40,693 bases of DNA from Sphingomonadales bacterium. Lineage in GTDB: Bacteria; Pseudomonadota; Alphaproteobacteria; Sphingomonadales; Sphingomonadaceae. The stretch covers positions 1 through 40,693 of the forward strand of contig JADKCA010000009.1 in assembly GCA_016714795.1 (NCBI GenBank), read 5' to 3'. Made by a program: the position numbers and the translations under genes. Shown here piece by piece: positions 33,180 through 40,693 of this stretch (positions within the stretch are counted from its first letter, which is position 1; each line of letters begins with the position of its first letter). Under the pieces are notes generated by a model that saw only the letters and a program-made list of their open reading frames with translations, did not search any database and was not told where the DNA came from.

Positions 33180-33365
33180 TTACAATGTCGTTGGGGGCAT
33201 CATCAATTTTGGGAACGGAACGGGAACCGGGTTAATTGGTTCGCGCGGTTTCTTGATTACACCGCCATCAACCTGAGCCATTTCTTCATCCGTCAGCTCA
33301 ACAATTTCTGGATTTGAAGATGTATCGCCGGATTTCGCAGCGTTATTTTCATTTGCTTCAGACAT
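33180..33365 (-). CDS. RiPP precursor peptide with GG leader and proline-rich core
   Basis: 61 residues, with AAGGAAA suitably upstream of the ATG. Residues 1-35 are an acidic, Asn/Ser-rich leader ending in VELTDEEMAQVDGG, the LxxEE-xx-V-x-GG pattern cut by C39-type peptidases in double-glycine leaders. The remaining 26 residues start VIKKPREP and contain eight prolines spaced P-x-x-P-x-x-P-x-P-x-P-x-P, then KLMMPPTTL. There is no Cys or Trp and only one Phe; Lys, Arg, Asn, Asp/Glu, Thr and Met offer targets for radical chemistry. It is followed at 16 bp by the radical SAM/SPASM gene, supporting enzyme-substrate pairing. I do not recognise this precursor as a named RiPP class. Confidence 0.72.
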   Translation of the reverse strand: MSEANENNAAKSGDTSSNPEIVELTDEEMAQVDGGVIKKPREPINPVPVPFPKLMMPPTTL

Positions 33366-33550
33366 TTTGCGTTTCCTTCATTACGCGGATACGCAACCCT
33401 ATTTTTATGATTGCAACCAGTCTGTGATCTTCGGCACACCCACGCAATCGGTGTCACCACAAAGCGTGTGGAAAACGGGATGGAAAACAAAATTGCAGCG
33501 AGGAACTACGGTGCCAGTTTACTGAATGCTCGTGCTTCCCCTCCCCACTC

Positions 33551-33565
33551 ATCACATCACATCAC
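33551..33565. repeat. ATCAC x3 tandem repeat
   Basis: Three 5-bp copies in the 258-bp gap between the precursor gene and the divergent gene at 33624. The gap is more AT-rich than average; I could not assign a good promoter to either gene. Confidence 0.5.
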
Positions 33566-33623
33566 GAACCAAAAATAGAACATATTAACAACAAAACATT
33601 GACAGAACGAGCCATATCGGTTA

Positions 33624-34295
33624 ATGCATCCGGTTATGGCCCATGATCTCACACCCTCCCCCGACACCGAACCGCCCGTCTCGCTGGATGCGCACGGGCA
33701 TAATCTGGCTGATTATGACTGGGTGCCCGTGCTCAAAAAGCGGCGGACGGATGGCTGGTCTCCGGCGAAGCAGCGCGGCTTTATCGAGGCGCTGGCGGAT
33801 ACCGGCTCTGCTATGGAGGCGGCCCATTCTGTGGGGATGTGTGTGCGCAGCGCGCAGAAGCTGCGGCGCTCTCCGGGGGCGGAGGGGTTTGACCGGGCGT
33901 GGAGCGCGGCGATCGAGTCCGCCTCCAAAAAGCTGCTGGATGAAGCGTTCGAACGCGCGCTGGTGGGCAGTGACGAGCCGGTTTTTGACCGCGCGGGCAT
34001 CCGCGTCGGCCGCCGCTTTCGCAAGAGTGACCGGATGCTGCAATTCCTGCTGCGCGGCTATTTTCCCGAACGCTTCGGTTATCATGCGAATGTCTCTGTT
34101 CCCGCGCAGGCAGAGGGCAAGGCGGAGGATGCGGAGGGCGGGCAGGCTGCGGTGGCGCAAGCGCTGGAGCGGCTGCTCCCCGAACAGCCTGCCGCGCCGC
34201 ACACGCGGCTCGATCCCGAAGAGCTGGAAGACGCTCTGATTGTGGCGGACCTGTTGGATGGCCAGATGCCCCGCTGGCGCAGAGACCTCGCATAG
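33624..34295 (+). CDS. HTH-like hypothetical protein common in sphingomonads
   Basis: 223 residues from 33624 (an in-frame ATG at 33636 is also possible). Residues about 35-100 (DGWSPAKQRGFIEALADTGS, MEAAHSVGMCVRSAQKLRRS, FDRAWSAAIE) look like a helix-turn-helix resembling a terminase small subunit or resolvase-type HTH. The middle has GRRFRKSDRMLQFLLRGYFPERFG. The C-terminus is acidic and charged. DNA binding is likely; function unknown. I recall similar sequences scattered in Sphingomonadales, often not in prophages, and no phage genes are nearby. Confidence 0.72.
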   Translation: MHPVMAHDLTPSPDTEPPVSLDAHGHNLADYDWVPVLKKRRTDGWSPAKQRGFIEALADTGSAMEAAHSVGMCVRSAQKLRRSPGAEGFDRAWSAAIESASKKLLDEAFERALVGSDEPVFDRAGIRVGRRFRKSDRMLQFLLRGYFPERFGYHANVSVPAQAEGKAEDAEGGQAAVAQALERLLPEQPAAPHTRLDPEELEDALIVADLLDGQMPRWRRDLA

Positions 34296-34320
34296 CAGGG
34301 CAAAACAGGCCCGACCCTGC

Positions 34321-34350
34321 GAACTTTGGGCGAACTTTGGGCGAACTTTG
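34321..34350 (+). repeat. 11-bp tandem repeat, 2.7 copies
   Basis: GAACTTTGGGC is repeated at 34321-34331 and 34332-34342 and partially at 34343-34350, in the gap between the HTH-like gene and the L,D-transpeptidase. It could be slippage-generated or a regulatory direct repeat. Confidence 0.85.
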
Positions 34351-34457
34351 AAATGTGGTGCCCGGCAGGGCCGCGCCCCTCGCCAACCTGTCCCATCCTG
34401 AAGCATGGCAAATAAATCGTTGGTTATGTTCAGGATCTTCGCATAGCCCTCCACAGG

Positions 34458-35447
34458 ATGATGGATCGGTGGCGAACATTCTCCAGATCGCGCAAGCTGC
34501 TGTGGGTGGCCATAGCCGTGTTGACTCTGGTCGATAGCGCCGGGCTGTACCTGCTGTTCACTGACAAGCCCCATGAAGCGGCCCGTGCTGCGCCCGTGCC
34601 CGCCAAGCCCGTCACCCCGCCAAAGCCGCCGCCGCCTGCGATGATCGAACCGCCTGCGGTGGCAACGGTGCTCAAGTCCGGCACGCTCATCGTGATCAGC
34701 AAGGCATCGCAGACGATGTTCGTGTTCAGCGATGGCGCGCATTGGGCCAGCACGCCCATCTCCTCCGGCAAGCGCCGCCATGAAACGCCATCGGGCGTGT
34801 TCCCGATCCTGCAAAAGCACAAGTTCCACCGCTCCAACCTCTATAGCAATGCGCCGATGCCCTTCATGCAGCGCCTGACGTGGGACGGGGTTGCGCTCCA
34901 TGCCGGGCGCGTGCCGGGCTATGCCGCGTCGCACGGCTGTGTCCGCATGCCGCACGCCTTTGCGCAGGCGCTGTTCATGCTCACCAAGGCCAGCGCGACG
35001 ACCGTGGTGATCGGCGACGAACCGCTTGAAAGCGAGGCACAGGCGCAGCAGTTCGCGCTGGCAAACCGGCTGCCCGTGCGTTCGGCGCTCGCCCCGAAGC
35101 CTGATCCGAAGCCCGCCGACCTGGCAGGCACCGTGGGGACACCATCGCGCAAGGTGCTGGCCGTTGTGCCGCTCAAGCCGGCTTCTCCGCCGCCGCCTCC
35201 TGCTCCACCATCGGCTGCCGGGGGAGAGATTGTCCAGCTGGCCGCCGCTCCCTCACAGGCCGAAGCAGAGGCGCATTGGGCGCGCTTGCTCCAGTCCCGT
35301 CCGGACCTGCGCCGCTTCCGGATGACGGTGGAGGCCGCGCAGGTCAAATCCCGGACGGTCTATCGTCTGCGCCTGTCTGGCACCGACGCGCACCGTGCCT
35401 GCGCGACATTGAACAGCGCGGGTGTCAGCTGCTTCAGCGTGAATTAG
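34458..35447 (+). CDS. L,D-transpeptidase (YkuD domain) with C-terminal SPOR-like domain
   Basis: 329 residues. An N-terminal membrane anchor (about 13-34) is followed by a Pro/Ala linker and a YkuD catalytic domain (about 74-188) with the signature HAGRVPGYAASHGCVRM (His149, catalytic Cys161). A second Pro-rich linker leads to a SPOR-like C-terminus of about 80 residues (VQLAAAPSQAEAEAHWARLL, YRLRLSGTDAHRACATLNSA). Such enzymes crosslink peptidoglycan or anchor proteins through meso-DAP; the SPOR part suggests recruitment to denuded septal glycan. A terminator-like stem overlaps the stop. Confidence 0.92.
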   Translation: MMDRWRTFSRSRKLLWVAIAVLTLVDSAGLYLLFTDKPHEAARAAPVPAKPVTPPKPPPPAMIEPPAVATVLKSGTLIVISKASQTMFVFSDGAHWASTPISSGKRRHETPSGVFPILQKHKFHRSNLYSNAPMPFMQRLTWDGVALHAGRVPGYAASHGCVRMPHAFAQALFMLTKASATTVVIGDEPLESEAQAQQFALANRLPVRSALAPKPDPKPADLAGTVGTPSRKVLAVVPLKPASPPPPPAPPSAAGGEIVQLAAAPSQAEAEAHWARLLQSRPDLRRFRMTVEAAQVKSRTVYRLRLSGTDAHRACATLNSAGVSCFSVN

Positions 35448-35464
35448 GGGCGCTGGACGCCCCT
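35446..35464. terminator. stem-loop between convergent genes
   Basis: AGGGGCG and CGCCCCT form a perfect 7-bp stem with loop CTGGA, overlapping the L,D-transpeptidase stop. It could serve both strands; the following T-content is low. Confidence 0.55.
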
Positions 35465-35469
35465 GCTCT

Positions 35470-35690
35470 TCACCCCAACTGGCGGATGATCGATGCCACG
35501 GCCTGCGGGATGGTGTATCCGTTGACAGGCGCGGTCTTGACCGGCTGGCGCTGGCACAGGATGGCGGAGAACACGGCGCCATTATCGTTGGGCTTGATGG
35601 GGTAGACAGCATCCCAGCCTTTGGGGTTCAACTGCCGGTCCGGATAGAGCGTGCCATCAGGCTTGCGCTTGCGATAGCCCTGCCCTGTGC
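35470..35690 (-). CDS. possible small hypothetical gene, start uncertain
   Basis: The - strand frame ending at 35470 has protein-like sequence over its last about 70 codons: GYRKRKPDGTLYPDRQLNPK, GWDAVYPIKPNDNGAVFSA, ILCQRQPVKTAPVNGYTIPQ. No Met lies in that part; the frame is open far upstream into the antisense of the next gene, where it becomes Arg/Ala-rich shadow sequence. A non-ATG start or a truncated gene is possible. The stem-loop at 35446-35464 would terminate it. Confidence 0.35.
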
Positions 35691-35757
35691 AATGATCTTG
35701 CCTTTTCGCGGCTTCTATGGAAGCTCTGTCCCAATGGTATGCGTGAAGGGGAGAAGG

Positions 35758-36693
35758 ATGCGGTACAGGTTCAAGGCTCTGGTCGTGGCACTTGCAGTAA
35801 CGGGCGGGCTCCAGGCCGCGCCCGCATTCGCGCAATATATGATGCACCTTGATCCCAATCTCTACATGCTGACTGCCATGAACATGGGCGGCACCTATGA
35901 TCCGTGCATGGACGGCACGGCGCGCTCTGCGGCCAAGATTGCAGAGGCGCGCGCGCCTTCGCTTGGCATCATGCAGGCCTATTTCACGGCGGCGCAAGGC
36001 GGCGGGGCGAAGAGCGCGGCCTTCCACCTCGACAAGAACACCAAGTGGCAGAACGGTTCCACAGAAGCGGGCAGCCTTGATCTGGACCGGCAGAGCGATC
36101 CGCTCGCCATGCCCGGCCATGTGCTCGATGCGGAGCCGGTGCGCTTCTACCGCGCGGGCGGCGGATCAACAGCACTGGGGCAATGGGCTGTTCTGGACGC
36201 ACAGGGGCAGGTCGTGGGGGCCTATACCGCGCAGTTTGCGGGCGTGAAGAAGCTGTGGAAGCTCCGCACGCTGACAGTGTCTCAAGCGCAGGACACGCTC
36301 GCCCCCGTTGCGCAATATTGCCGCAAGCCGGGCGACGTGATGGAGCATCGCCTGACCTCCACCAAGACGTGGCGGGAGAGCGCGCAGAAGAGCGTGGAGG
36401 AGGCCAGGGCCGAACTCACCAAGGCCAGCGCGGCCGAGGAGACAGCCCGGCTCGCCGCCGAAGCCCGCCCCCGCGACAGATCGCTCGCCCTCGACACAGA
36501 AAATGCCCAGCGCAAGCTGACCCGCTGGACCAAGCAGTTGGACCAGCGCGAGAAAAATCTGGCGCGGGCGCTGGAAAAGTCGGCTGAGGCCCAGAAAGAT
36601 GCCGACGCGCTGAAGTCTCTCACCGGCGAAGCACGGACCGTGCGGGCATTCAAGGTGGTGGAAGAGGTGAAGGAAAAGGCGGCGGGGACGTGA
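35758..36693 (+). CDS. secreted coiled-coil hypothetical protein
   Basis: 311 residues from ATG 35758, just after GGGAGAAGG. Signal peptide to AFA|QYM. The N-terminal part (about 24-180) is rich in Met/Gly with NMGGTYDPCMDGTARSAAKI. The last about 110 residues (SAQKSVEEARAELTKASAAE to the C-terminus) have strong Ala/Lys/Glu heptad character, suggesting a long coiled coil. A periplasmic location is expected; no family recognised. A frame-open extension to 35692 is less likely because it lacks the signal start. Confidence 0.72.
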   Translation: MRYRFKALVVALAVTGGLQAAPAFAQYMMHLDPNLYMLTAMNMGGTYDPCMDGTARSAAKIAEARAPSLGIMQAYFTAAQGGGAKSAAFHLDKNTKWQNGSTEAGSLDLDRQSDPLAMPGHVLDAEPVRFYRAGGGSTALGQWAVLDAQGQVVGAYTAQFAGVKKLWKLRTLTVSQAQDTLAPVAQYCRKPGDVMEHRLTSTKTWRESAQKSVEEARAELTKASAAEETARLAAEARPRDRSLALDTENAQRKLTRWTKQLDQREKNLARALEKSAEAQKDADALKSLTGEARTVRAFKVVEEVKEKAAGT

Positions 36694-36733
36694 TGCCCGT
36701 GCAGGGCAATGTCATCCCGCTCCAGCGCGCGCG

Positions 36734-37876
36734 TCAGTCATCCGGATAGGGCCAATCGCCGATGGGCATGCTGGTGTCGACATGGCTGCGCAGTGCAGCG
36801 TCGCAAATGGCATAGCCCCAGTTGATCAGATCCATTTGATCTTCATCCGGCAAGGCCGCCAGCCTTGTTTCAATCGCGGCAAGCTGCCCGGCGCGTTGCG
36901 GGGGAAAGGCCATGCTGGGCACGCCATAACTTTCGGCCTTGGTGCGGATCGACCAGTAAGTACCGCCGCGATAATCAGCGCTGTCATGCCGGTCCTTATA
37001 GGCCGCCATCAACATGCGCTTGCGCAAGGATCGCACTTGATTGTCGATCACGCCTGCCACGCGGCCCATTTGCCCGGTCATGTGGTTCAGGGGCTTTTCT
37101 TCCGCTGCCAGTCGCCCGCCGCCATCGCTCACCAGCAGGCGCGCGCAAGATCGCCACAGCGGCTCCAGCCCCAGATTGTCATAAACGCCACCATCGCTGA
37201 GAAGGATGTCTCGCGTGTAGCCCGGCTGGTTCAAATCTGCCCCTTTCACCGGCTTGAACTCGAACTCGCGGCCATCCAGTTCGAAGGGGGACAGGATGGG
37301 CGGATAGCCGGATGAGGCGGCCACGGCCCAGGACAGGGGCAGATGCGGCCGCTCTGCCAGTCCCACCCGATAATCACCCATATAGGCCTTGCTGAACCGC
37401 CACAGCGCGGCTGACTGCAAATTGGTGGCGTTGATGACGAAGCGCGGCCCCTCCCCATCCTCTGGCAAATCCTGCAATGTGGCATCGCCAAGCAGATGCT
37501 TGCCATAGGCCTTGGCAAGCTGGTGCCCGACGGTTGTGAAGGGCAGCGCGCCTTCGGCCGCGGCCACCCAGTCCACCGTTTCTCCAGCCAGCTGGCGGAT
37601 CGGATCGACAAGCTGTCGGCAAAAGCTCTCGCCCTGATCATCCCAGTCGATCCGGTGCCACACCAGTCCCAGCCGCGCGGCGATGATCGACCCGCCAGAC
37701 ACGCTGGAGACCCGGGTGACGTGGCGCAACAGGCCCGCATCGCGCAGCCGCCACAGGCTGCCCGCGTGAAACAGCATGGCGCGATATCCCCCGCCGGACA
37801 ATGCAAGGCCCAGACTCTCGGGGGCGGGGGGCTGCTCGTCTTCGGTTTCGATCAAGGGTGTAAGGGCAATGGGCAT
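36734..37876 (-). CDS. patatin-like phospholipase
   Basis: 380 residues of the patatin/cPLA2-like serine lipase fold, which hydrolyses acyl esters with a Ser-Asp dyad. The oxyanion loop is LALSGGGYRAM (residues 24-34). The nucleophile elbow is VSGGS (Ser60), and the catalytic Asp lies in LLSDGGVYDNLGLEPL. Further blocks are INATNLQSAALWRFSK and AVAASSGYPPILSPFEL. No signal peptide, so probably cytoplasmic. Last gene of a leftward unit with the metallo-beta-lactamase and zinc-peptidase-like genes; it starts 41 bp after the metallo-beta-lactamase stop. Housekeeping lipid turnover, toxin or defence effector are all possible. Confidence 0.88.
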   Translation of the reverse strand: MPIALTPLIETEDEQPPAPESLGLALSGGGYRAMLFHAGSLWRLRDAGLLRHVTRVSSVSGGSIIAARLGLVWHRIDWDDQGESFCRQLVDPIRQLAGETVDWVAAAEGALPFTTVGHQLAKAYGKHLLGDATLQDLPEDGEGPRFVINATNLQSAALWRFSKAYMGDYRVGLAERPHLPLSWAVAASSGYPPILSPFELDGREFEFKPVKGADLNQPGYTRDILLSDGGVYDNLGLEPLWRSCARLLVSDGGGRLAAEEKPLNHMTGQMGRVAGVIDNQVRSLRKRMLMAAYKDRHDSADYRGGTYWSIRTKAESYGVPSMAFPPQRAGQLAAIETRLAALPDEDQMDLINWGYAICDAALRSHVDTSMPIGDWPYPDD

Positions 37877-37917
37877 AGGCTTTGACTCCTGAAAGCCGGT
37901 TTCGGGTTCAAACCCGG

Positions 37918-39348
37918 CTATTGAACGCGATATTCGACAAAGAGCGGGTTGGTCTCGTCGGTGGCAGAGCGGAAGCCCTGATCAACGCTGATGCCGGTGA
38001 AGGCGGGATCGGGTGTCGTGCCATCGGGCAGTTTGCGCCACGGCCGGTCACCATAGATCAGCTTGCCGCCCGTCACCTCGATCAGCGTCTTGCGCACGGT
38101 TGCATCGGGCATGCGCCAGCCCTTGCCCTGCTTCAGCGCAAAGGCCTCGTCCGTGGGGATCATCGCCACAAGACCGCGCGGCCCCTGCCCCATTTTGCGC
38201 AGCCCCTGATCGATCAGCGTGGCATTATGGCTGCCATGATGGCCGACCTTGTAAAAGGCGACGCGCGGCAGCAGGTCATCCATCTTCACCCCGGCATAGG
38301 GTTGCGACCACCAGGATTCCCAATTGCCTACCTGCGCATCGGCGGCAAACAGCATGATCGCGCCGTCAGCAATTTCAAAGGCGAGGACCAGGCTGGTATT
38401 GTTGGTATCGCTGTTCAGCTTGAGTGCCAGCGCGCCTGCCGCACCAAGCCAGTCCGCATCGATCCGGCGTTTGGCCGGACCTTGGTGGTAATGGGCGCTG
38501 AACCAGCTGGCGAGATTCTCTTGCCCGGGCGCAACCGCTCCCTCGGCAAGACCGGCCACCGGCACACCCCGATGCGCGCCGGAAAAGGGGGAATGATCAG
38601 CGGCATCAAAACCGGCCTCGTCCGATGCCAGTCCCTCTAGCAACGTTTCGTTGAAGCTGTGATCTGCCCCGGCCTTGCCGCTCTTGGTCGGCAGATCCTT
38701 GAACAGAAGCTTTTCGTTGCGCGGTGGCCCCAGCACATGCGCCTTGAGGCCGCCTTCCCAGCTGTCCAGCGTGGTGCCCGGCTCCAGATACAGCGTTTCC
38801 CCGGCGCGTTCGGCGAGTTTGCGCATGATCGCATCCCCCGTCAGCGCGCCCTTGCCTGCGGCCCCAAGCCCGTCGACCACTCCGATGAAATTGTCCAGAT
38901 CATTGACAGCGAGCCGCGGCGCCGCGCCAAAATGGGCATTCCCGTCCTTCATGGCGGCATCCGCCACCAGCGCAACGGCCTGCTTCTTCTTGGCAAAGCG
39001 CGCGCGCAGCCGGTTGGCCTGTGCATCGTCGCGGCGCTCGGTCCAGGCCATCCACAGCGTCTTGATCTGGAATCCGTTATCGCCGAAGAAATGCTCCTTC
39101 GCCTGTCCGAAGCCGGAAATATGGTCCCAATGTTCGTGGGTGACCACCAGCAGATCGATGACGCCCCCGGTCTGGGCAAAGATGTCGTCGGCAATCTCGG
39201 TCATCCGTTCCTTCGACCCTTCGGTGCCTTGCAAGACTCCGCAATCGATGAGGATGTGCCGCGCTGTCCCCCCGTCCACCACCCGGATCAGGAAACAGTC
39301 CCCCAGCAACCGCCGGTACATGCGGACGTGGATTTCGGGATCAGTCAT
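37918..39348 (-). CDS. metallo-beta-lactamase-fold hydrolase (ComEC/Rec2-like)
   Basis: 476 residues. The metal site motif is THEHWDHISG (His71, His73, Asp75, His76), and VGHHGSHNAT near the C-terminus matches the ComEC-type MBL fold, with an intervening strand IMLFAADAQVGNWESWW. There is a long insertion between them (about residues 85-310). Substrate unknown (nucleic acid or phosphoester in related proteins). The ATG at 39348 (a second ATG at 39351) follows GGAGG, and the start overlaps the end of the upstream gene by 8-11 bp, giving coupled translation. Longer frame-open N-terminal sequence is antisense-like and excluded. Confidence 0.9.
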   Translation of the reverse strand: MTDPEIHVRMYRRLLGDCFLIRVVDGGTARHILIDCGVLQGTEGSKERMTEIADDIFAQTGGVIDLLVVTHEHWDHISGFGQAKEHFFGDNGFQIKTLWMAWTERRDDAQANRLRARFAKKKQAVALVADAAMKDGNAHFGAAPRLAVNDLDNFIGVVDGLGAAGKGALTGDAIMRKLAERAGETLYLEPGTTLDSWEGGLKAHVLGPPRNEKLLFKDLPTKSGKAGADHSFNETLLEGLASDEAGFDAADHSPFSGAHRGVPVAGLAEGAVAPGQENLASWFSAHYHQGPAKRRIDADWLGAAGALALKLNSDTNNTSLVLAFEIADGAIMLFAADAQVGNWESWWSQPYAGVKMDDLLPRVAFYKVGHHGSHNATLIDQGLRKMGQGPRGLVAMIPTDEAFALKQGKGWRMPDATVRKTLIEVTGGKLIYGDRPWRKLPDGTTPDPAFTGISVDQGFRSATDETNPLFVEYRVQ

Positions 39349-40693
39349 CATGGCCTCCATGAATAAAGGCAAAGGGTTCCGCCGCCATGCGCGCAAGGCT
39401 GACAGGGGCGAGTTCACGATCATGATAGGCAGTTTGCGCGGCGAGGCGCGTGTCATTGTCGATGCGCTTGCGAATGCATCGCCGCACCCGCCCGTCCCGC
39501 AAGTCCACCAGCAAGGTGGCCCCTCCCCGGAACCAGAAATCGGGCCTGGACCATCGTTCGCCAGTGTGCGGCATCGTGCCATTGTCCGCCGCCTGCTGTT
39601 CCTCCGGGTCCAGATAGCCGCGCCGCCGCTGCGTGATCTGCACGACAAGCTGCGGCAGATCCTGTCCGTCTGGCCCCTGCCGCCGGGCCACGCGCACCGC
39701 GTGGATTTCCACGGCCGGCTCGCCCGTTTCGGAGGACAGGGCAATCCCGCCGGGTGCGGTGCTGACCACCTCTTGTCCGTTTGCATCGCAGTACCGGATT
39801 TCGCGCTTCAGCTTGATGCCCAGCAGCCGTTCCAGATCGATGGCATGATCGGCCTGCCCGGTCAGCCAACGCCAGGTCTGCACATGATTATGCCCGATGA
39901 TCCGCGCGCTTTCATCGCGGCGGTTGAACCGGGCAGAGGCTCCAGCCCGCTTGCGGGCCTTGGTCGCGCGGACGGAGAAATCGGCATTGAGCTCCAGCGT
40001 GCCGAGCAGCGCGGCAAACAGGCTATCCAGATCGCCGGGGGCGCCGAATAGCGGCAGATCCGCCAGATCGGGCTCATCCCACATCAGACTGTCTGGAGCC
40101 ATGGACATCACGCCGGGCACGCAGATGCCGCGTTTGCGGAAGGCTTCTGCCACAGCCACGCGATAGCGGAAGGGATCATCGGGGACGAGATCGGCATCGG
40201 CGGTGATGATGGCACGCAGATACTCGCCAAATTCAAGATCGACCGGCGGCACATAGTCCAGCGCGCGCACGCACATACGCAGCACCTGATCCGCGGCCTT
40301 GCAGGCTTCTCCCGCCAATCGCCGCACCAGATCGGCAGAAAGGTCGCGCCCGCGCCCGGTCGTTTCGCCGGCAATGCGCAGCAGATCGGCAGAGCGCCGT
40401 TCATAGATGGTCACGAACGCATCGAACACCGCGGCGACCAGAAATTGCCCGCGCGCATGTGGCTCTGTCACGTCAGACAGTCGCGCCGGGGGCTCATCCT
40501 TGGCTGCCGCCTCGTCGGACATCATCTGCAAGGCATAGCGGAGTGCTCCTTCGCTGCCGATGGCCTTGCCGAACTGCGCCGCCAGACTGTTGAGCAAACC
40601 GGGATCGCGCAATGACCCCCGTGACCGGGCGAGTTCATGCTCGACCACGCTCTTCATGGAGAAATGCTGGAACAGTGCGACAATGTCTGCAAA
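39341..40693 (-). CDS. zinc-peptidase-like protein, partial (continues beyond the window edge)
   Basis: The frame stays open to the right edge and reads FADIVALFQHFSMKSVVEHE, so the ATG at 40657 is probably internal. FADIVALF resembles the third-ligand helix (E-xx-AD) of gluzincin metallopeptidases, with HExxH expected upstream, outside the window. The rest (EYLRAIITADADLVPDDPFR, YRVAVAEAFRKRGI, later a beta-rich part LVVQITQRRRGYLDPEEQQ) is typical of large bacterial proteins paired with a metallo-beta-lactamase gene. Function unknown. First visible gene of the MBL-patatin operon. Confidence 0.6.
   Translation of the reverse strand, partial: FADIVALFQHFSMKSVVEHELARSRGSLRDPGLLNSLAAQFGKAIGSEGALRYALQMMSDEAAAKDEPPARLSDVTEPHARGQFLVAAVFDAFVTIYERRSADLLRIAGETTGRGRDLSADLVRRLAGEACKAADQVLRMCVRALDYVPPVDLEFGEYLRAIITADADLVPDDPFRYRVAVAEAFRKRGICVPGVMSMAPDSLMWDEPDLADLPLFGAPGDLDSLFAALLGTLELNADFSVRATKARKRAGASARFNRRDESARIIGHNHVQTWRWLTGQADHAIDLERLLGIKLKREIRYCDANGQEVVSTAPGGIALSSETGEPAVEIHAVRVARRQGPDGQDLPQLVVQITQRRRGYLDPEEQQAADNGTMPHTGERWSRPDFWFRGGATLLVDLRDGRVRRCIRKRIDNDTRLAAQTAYHDRELAPVSLARMAAEPFAFIHGGHDD

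Noticed and set aside
33621..34955. 444-codon minus-strand frame
   Set aside because: Antisense of the HTH-like gene and the L,D-transpeptidase; Arg/His-rich shadow.
1..40693. CRISPR array or complete prophage
   Set aside because: No regularly spaced direct repeats and no phage structural, integrase or transposase genes were seen.

Overview
The window reads as chromosomal DNA of an alphaproteobacterium of the Sphingomonadales type. The bulk is GC-rich, the gene order rlpA - D,D-carboxypeptidase - tmk - holB - metG - tatD is one I associate with sphingomonads, and several small secreted or HTH-like hypotheticals look like families I know from that order. This assignment is from gene content only; no 16S is present.

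Layout. (1) 1-2316, + strand: a beta-carbonic anhydrase broken by several small indels, then class II DAHP synthase with one indel. (2) 2421-10199, - strand: a tightly overlapping housekeeping run, transcribed leftwards: lytic transglycosylase, RlpA, D-Ala-D-Ala carboxypeptidase, Tmk (one indel), HolB, MetG, TatD, retropepsin-like membrane protease. tRNA-Ser(UGA) lies just beyond it. (3) 10662-14924: a Crp/Fnr regulator divergent from an AtuA-like / COQ4-like / class II aldolase operon. (4) 15390-22924: two small secreted proteins, an amidohydrolase / acyl-CoA synthetase pair, a relic of a FAD monooxygenase joined to a DUF3237 gene, a PepSY-type membrane protein, CreD and a conserved hypothetical. 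(5) 23180-27621: a styrene-oxide-isomerase-like membrane protein overlapping a PF10118 protein, an exported hypothetical, then a TPP riboswitch and thiC. (6) 27628-29488: an AT-rich island holding one large P-loop ATPase (Sll1717/FunZ-like), bounded by 16-bp perfect inverted repeats and carrying no transposase. (7) 29552-33365: a TauD/TfdA dioxygenase, a decayed secreted PI-PLC-like gene, and a two-gene RiPP cassette (61-residue GG-leader precursor plus radical SAM/SPASM enzyme). (8) 33624-40693: an HTH-like hypothetical, an L,D-transpeptidase with a SPOR-like tail, a secreted coiled-coil protein, and a leftward patatin / metallo-beta-lactamase / zinc-peptidase-like operon that runs off the right edge.

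The two best candidates for undescribed systems are the minimal RiPP cassette (32201-33365), with its proline-rich core, and the inverted-repeat-bounded ATPase island (27628-29488), which looks like a one-gene, possibly defence-related, non-autonomous mobile unit. Also notable are a coding insertion of palindromic and tandem repeat DNA inside thiC, and a thiC leader in which the Shine-Dalgarno sequence sits in a hairpin with a visible competing pairing to the 3' edge of the aptamer.

Caution: single-base frame breaks in genes expected to be essential or central (tmk, DAHP synthase), clustered especially in the first 450 bases, suggest residual indel errors in the underlying sequence. Frame breaks elsewhere in the window should be judged with that in mind.
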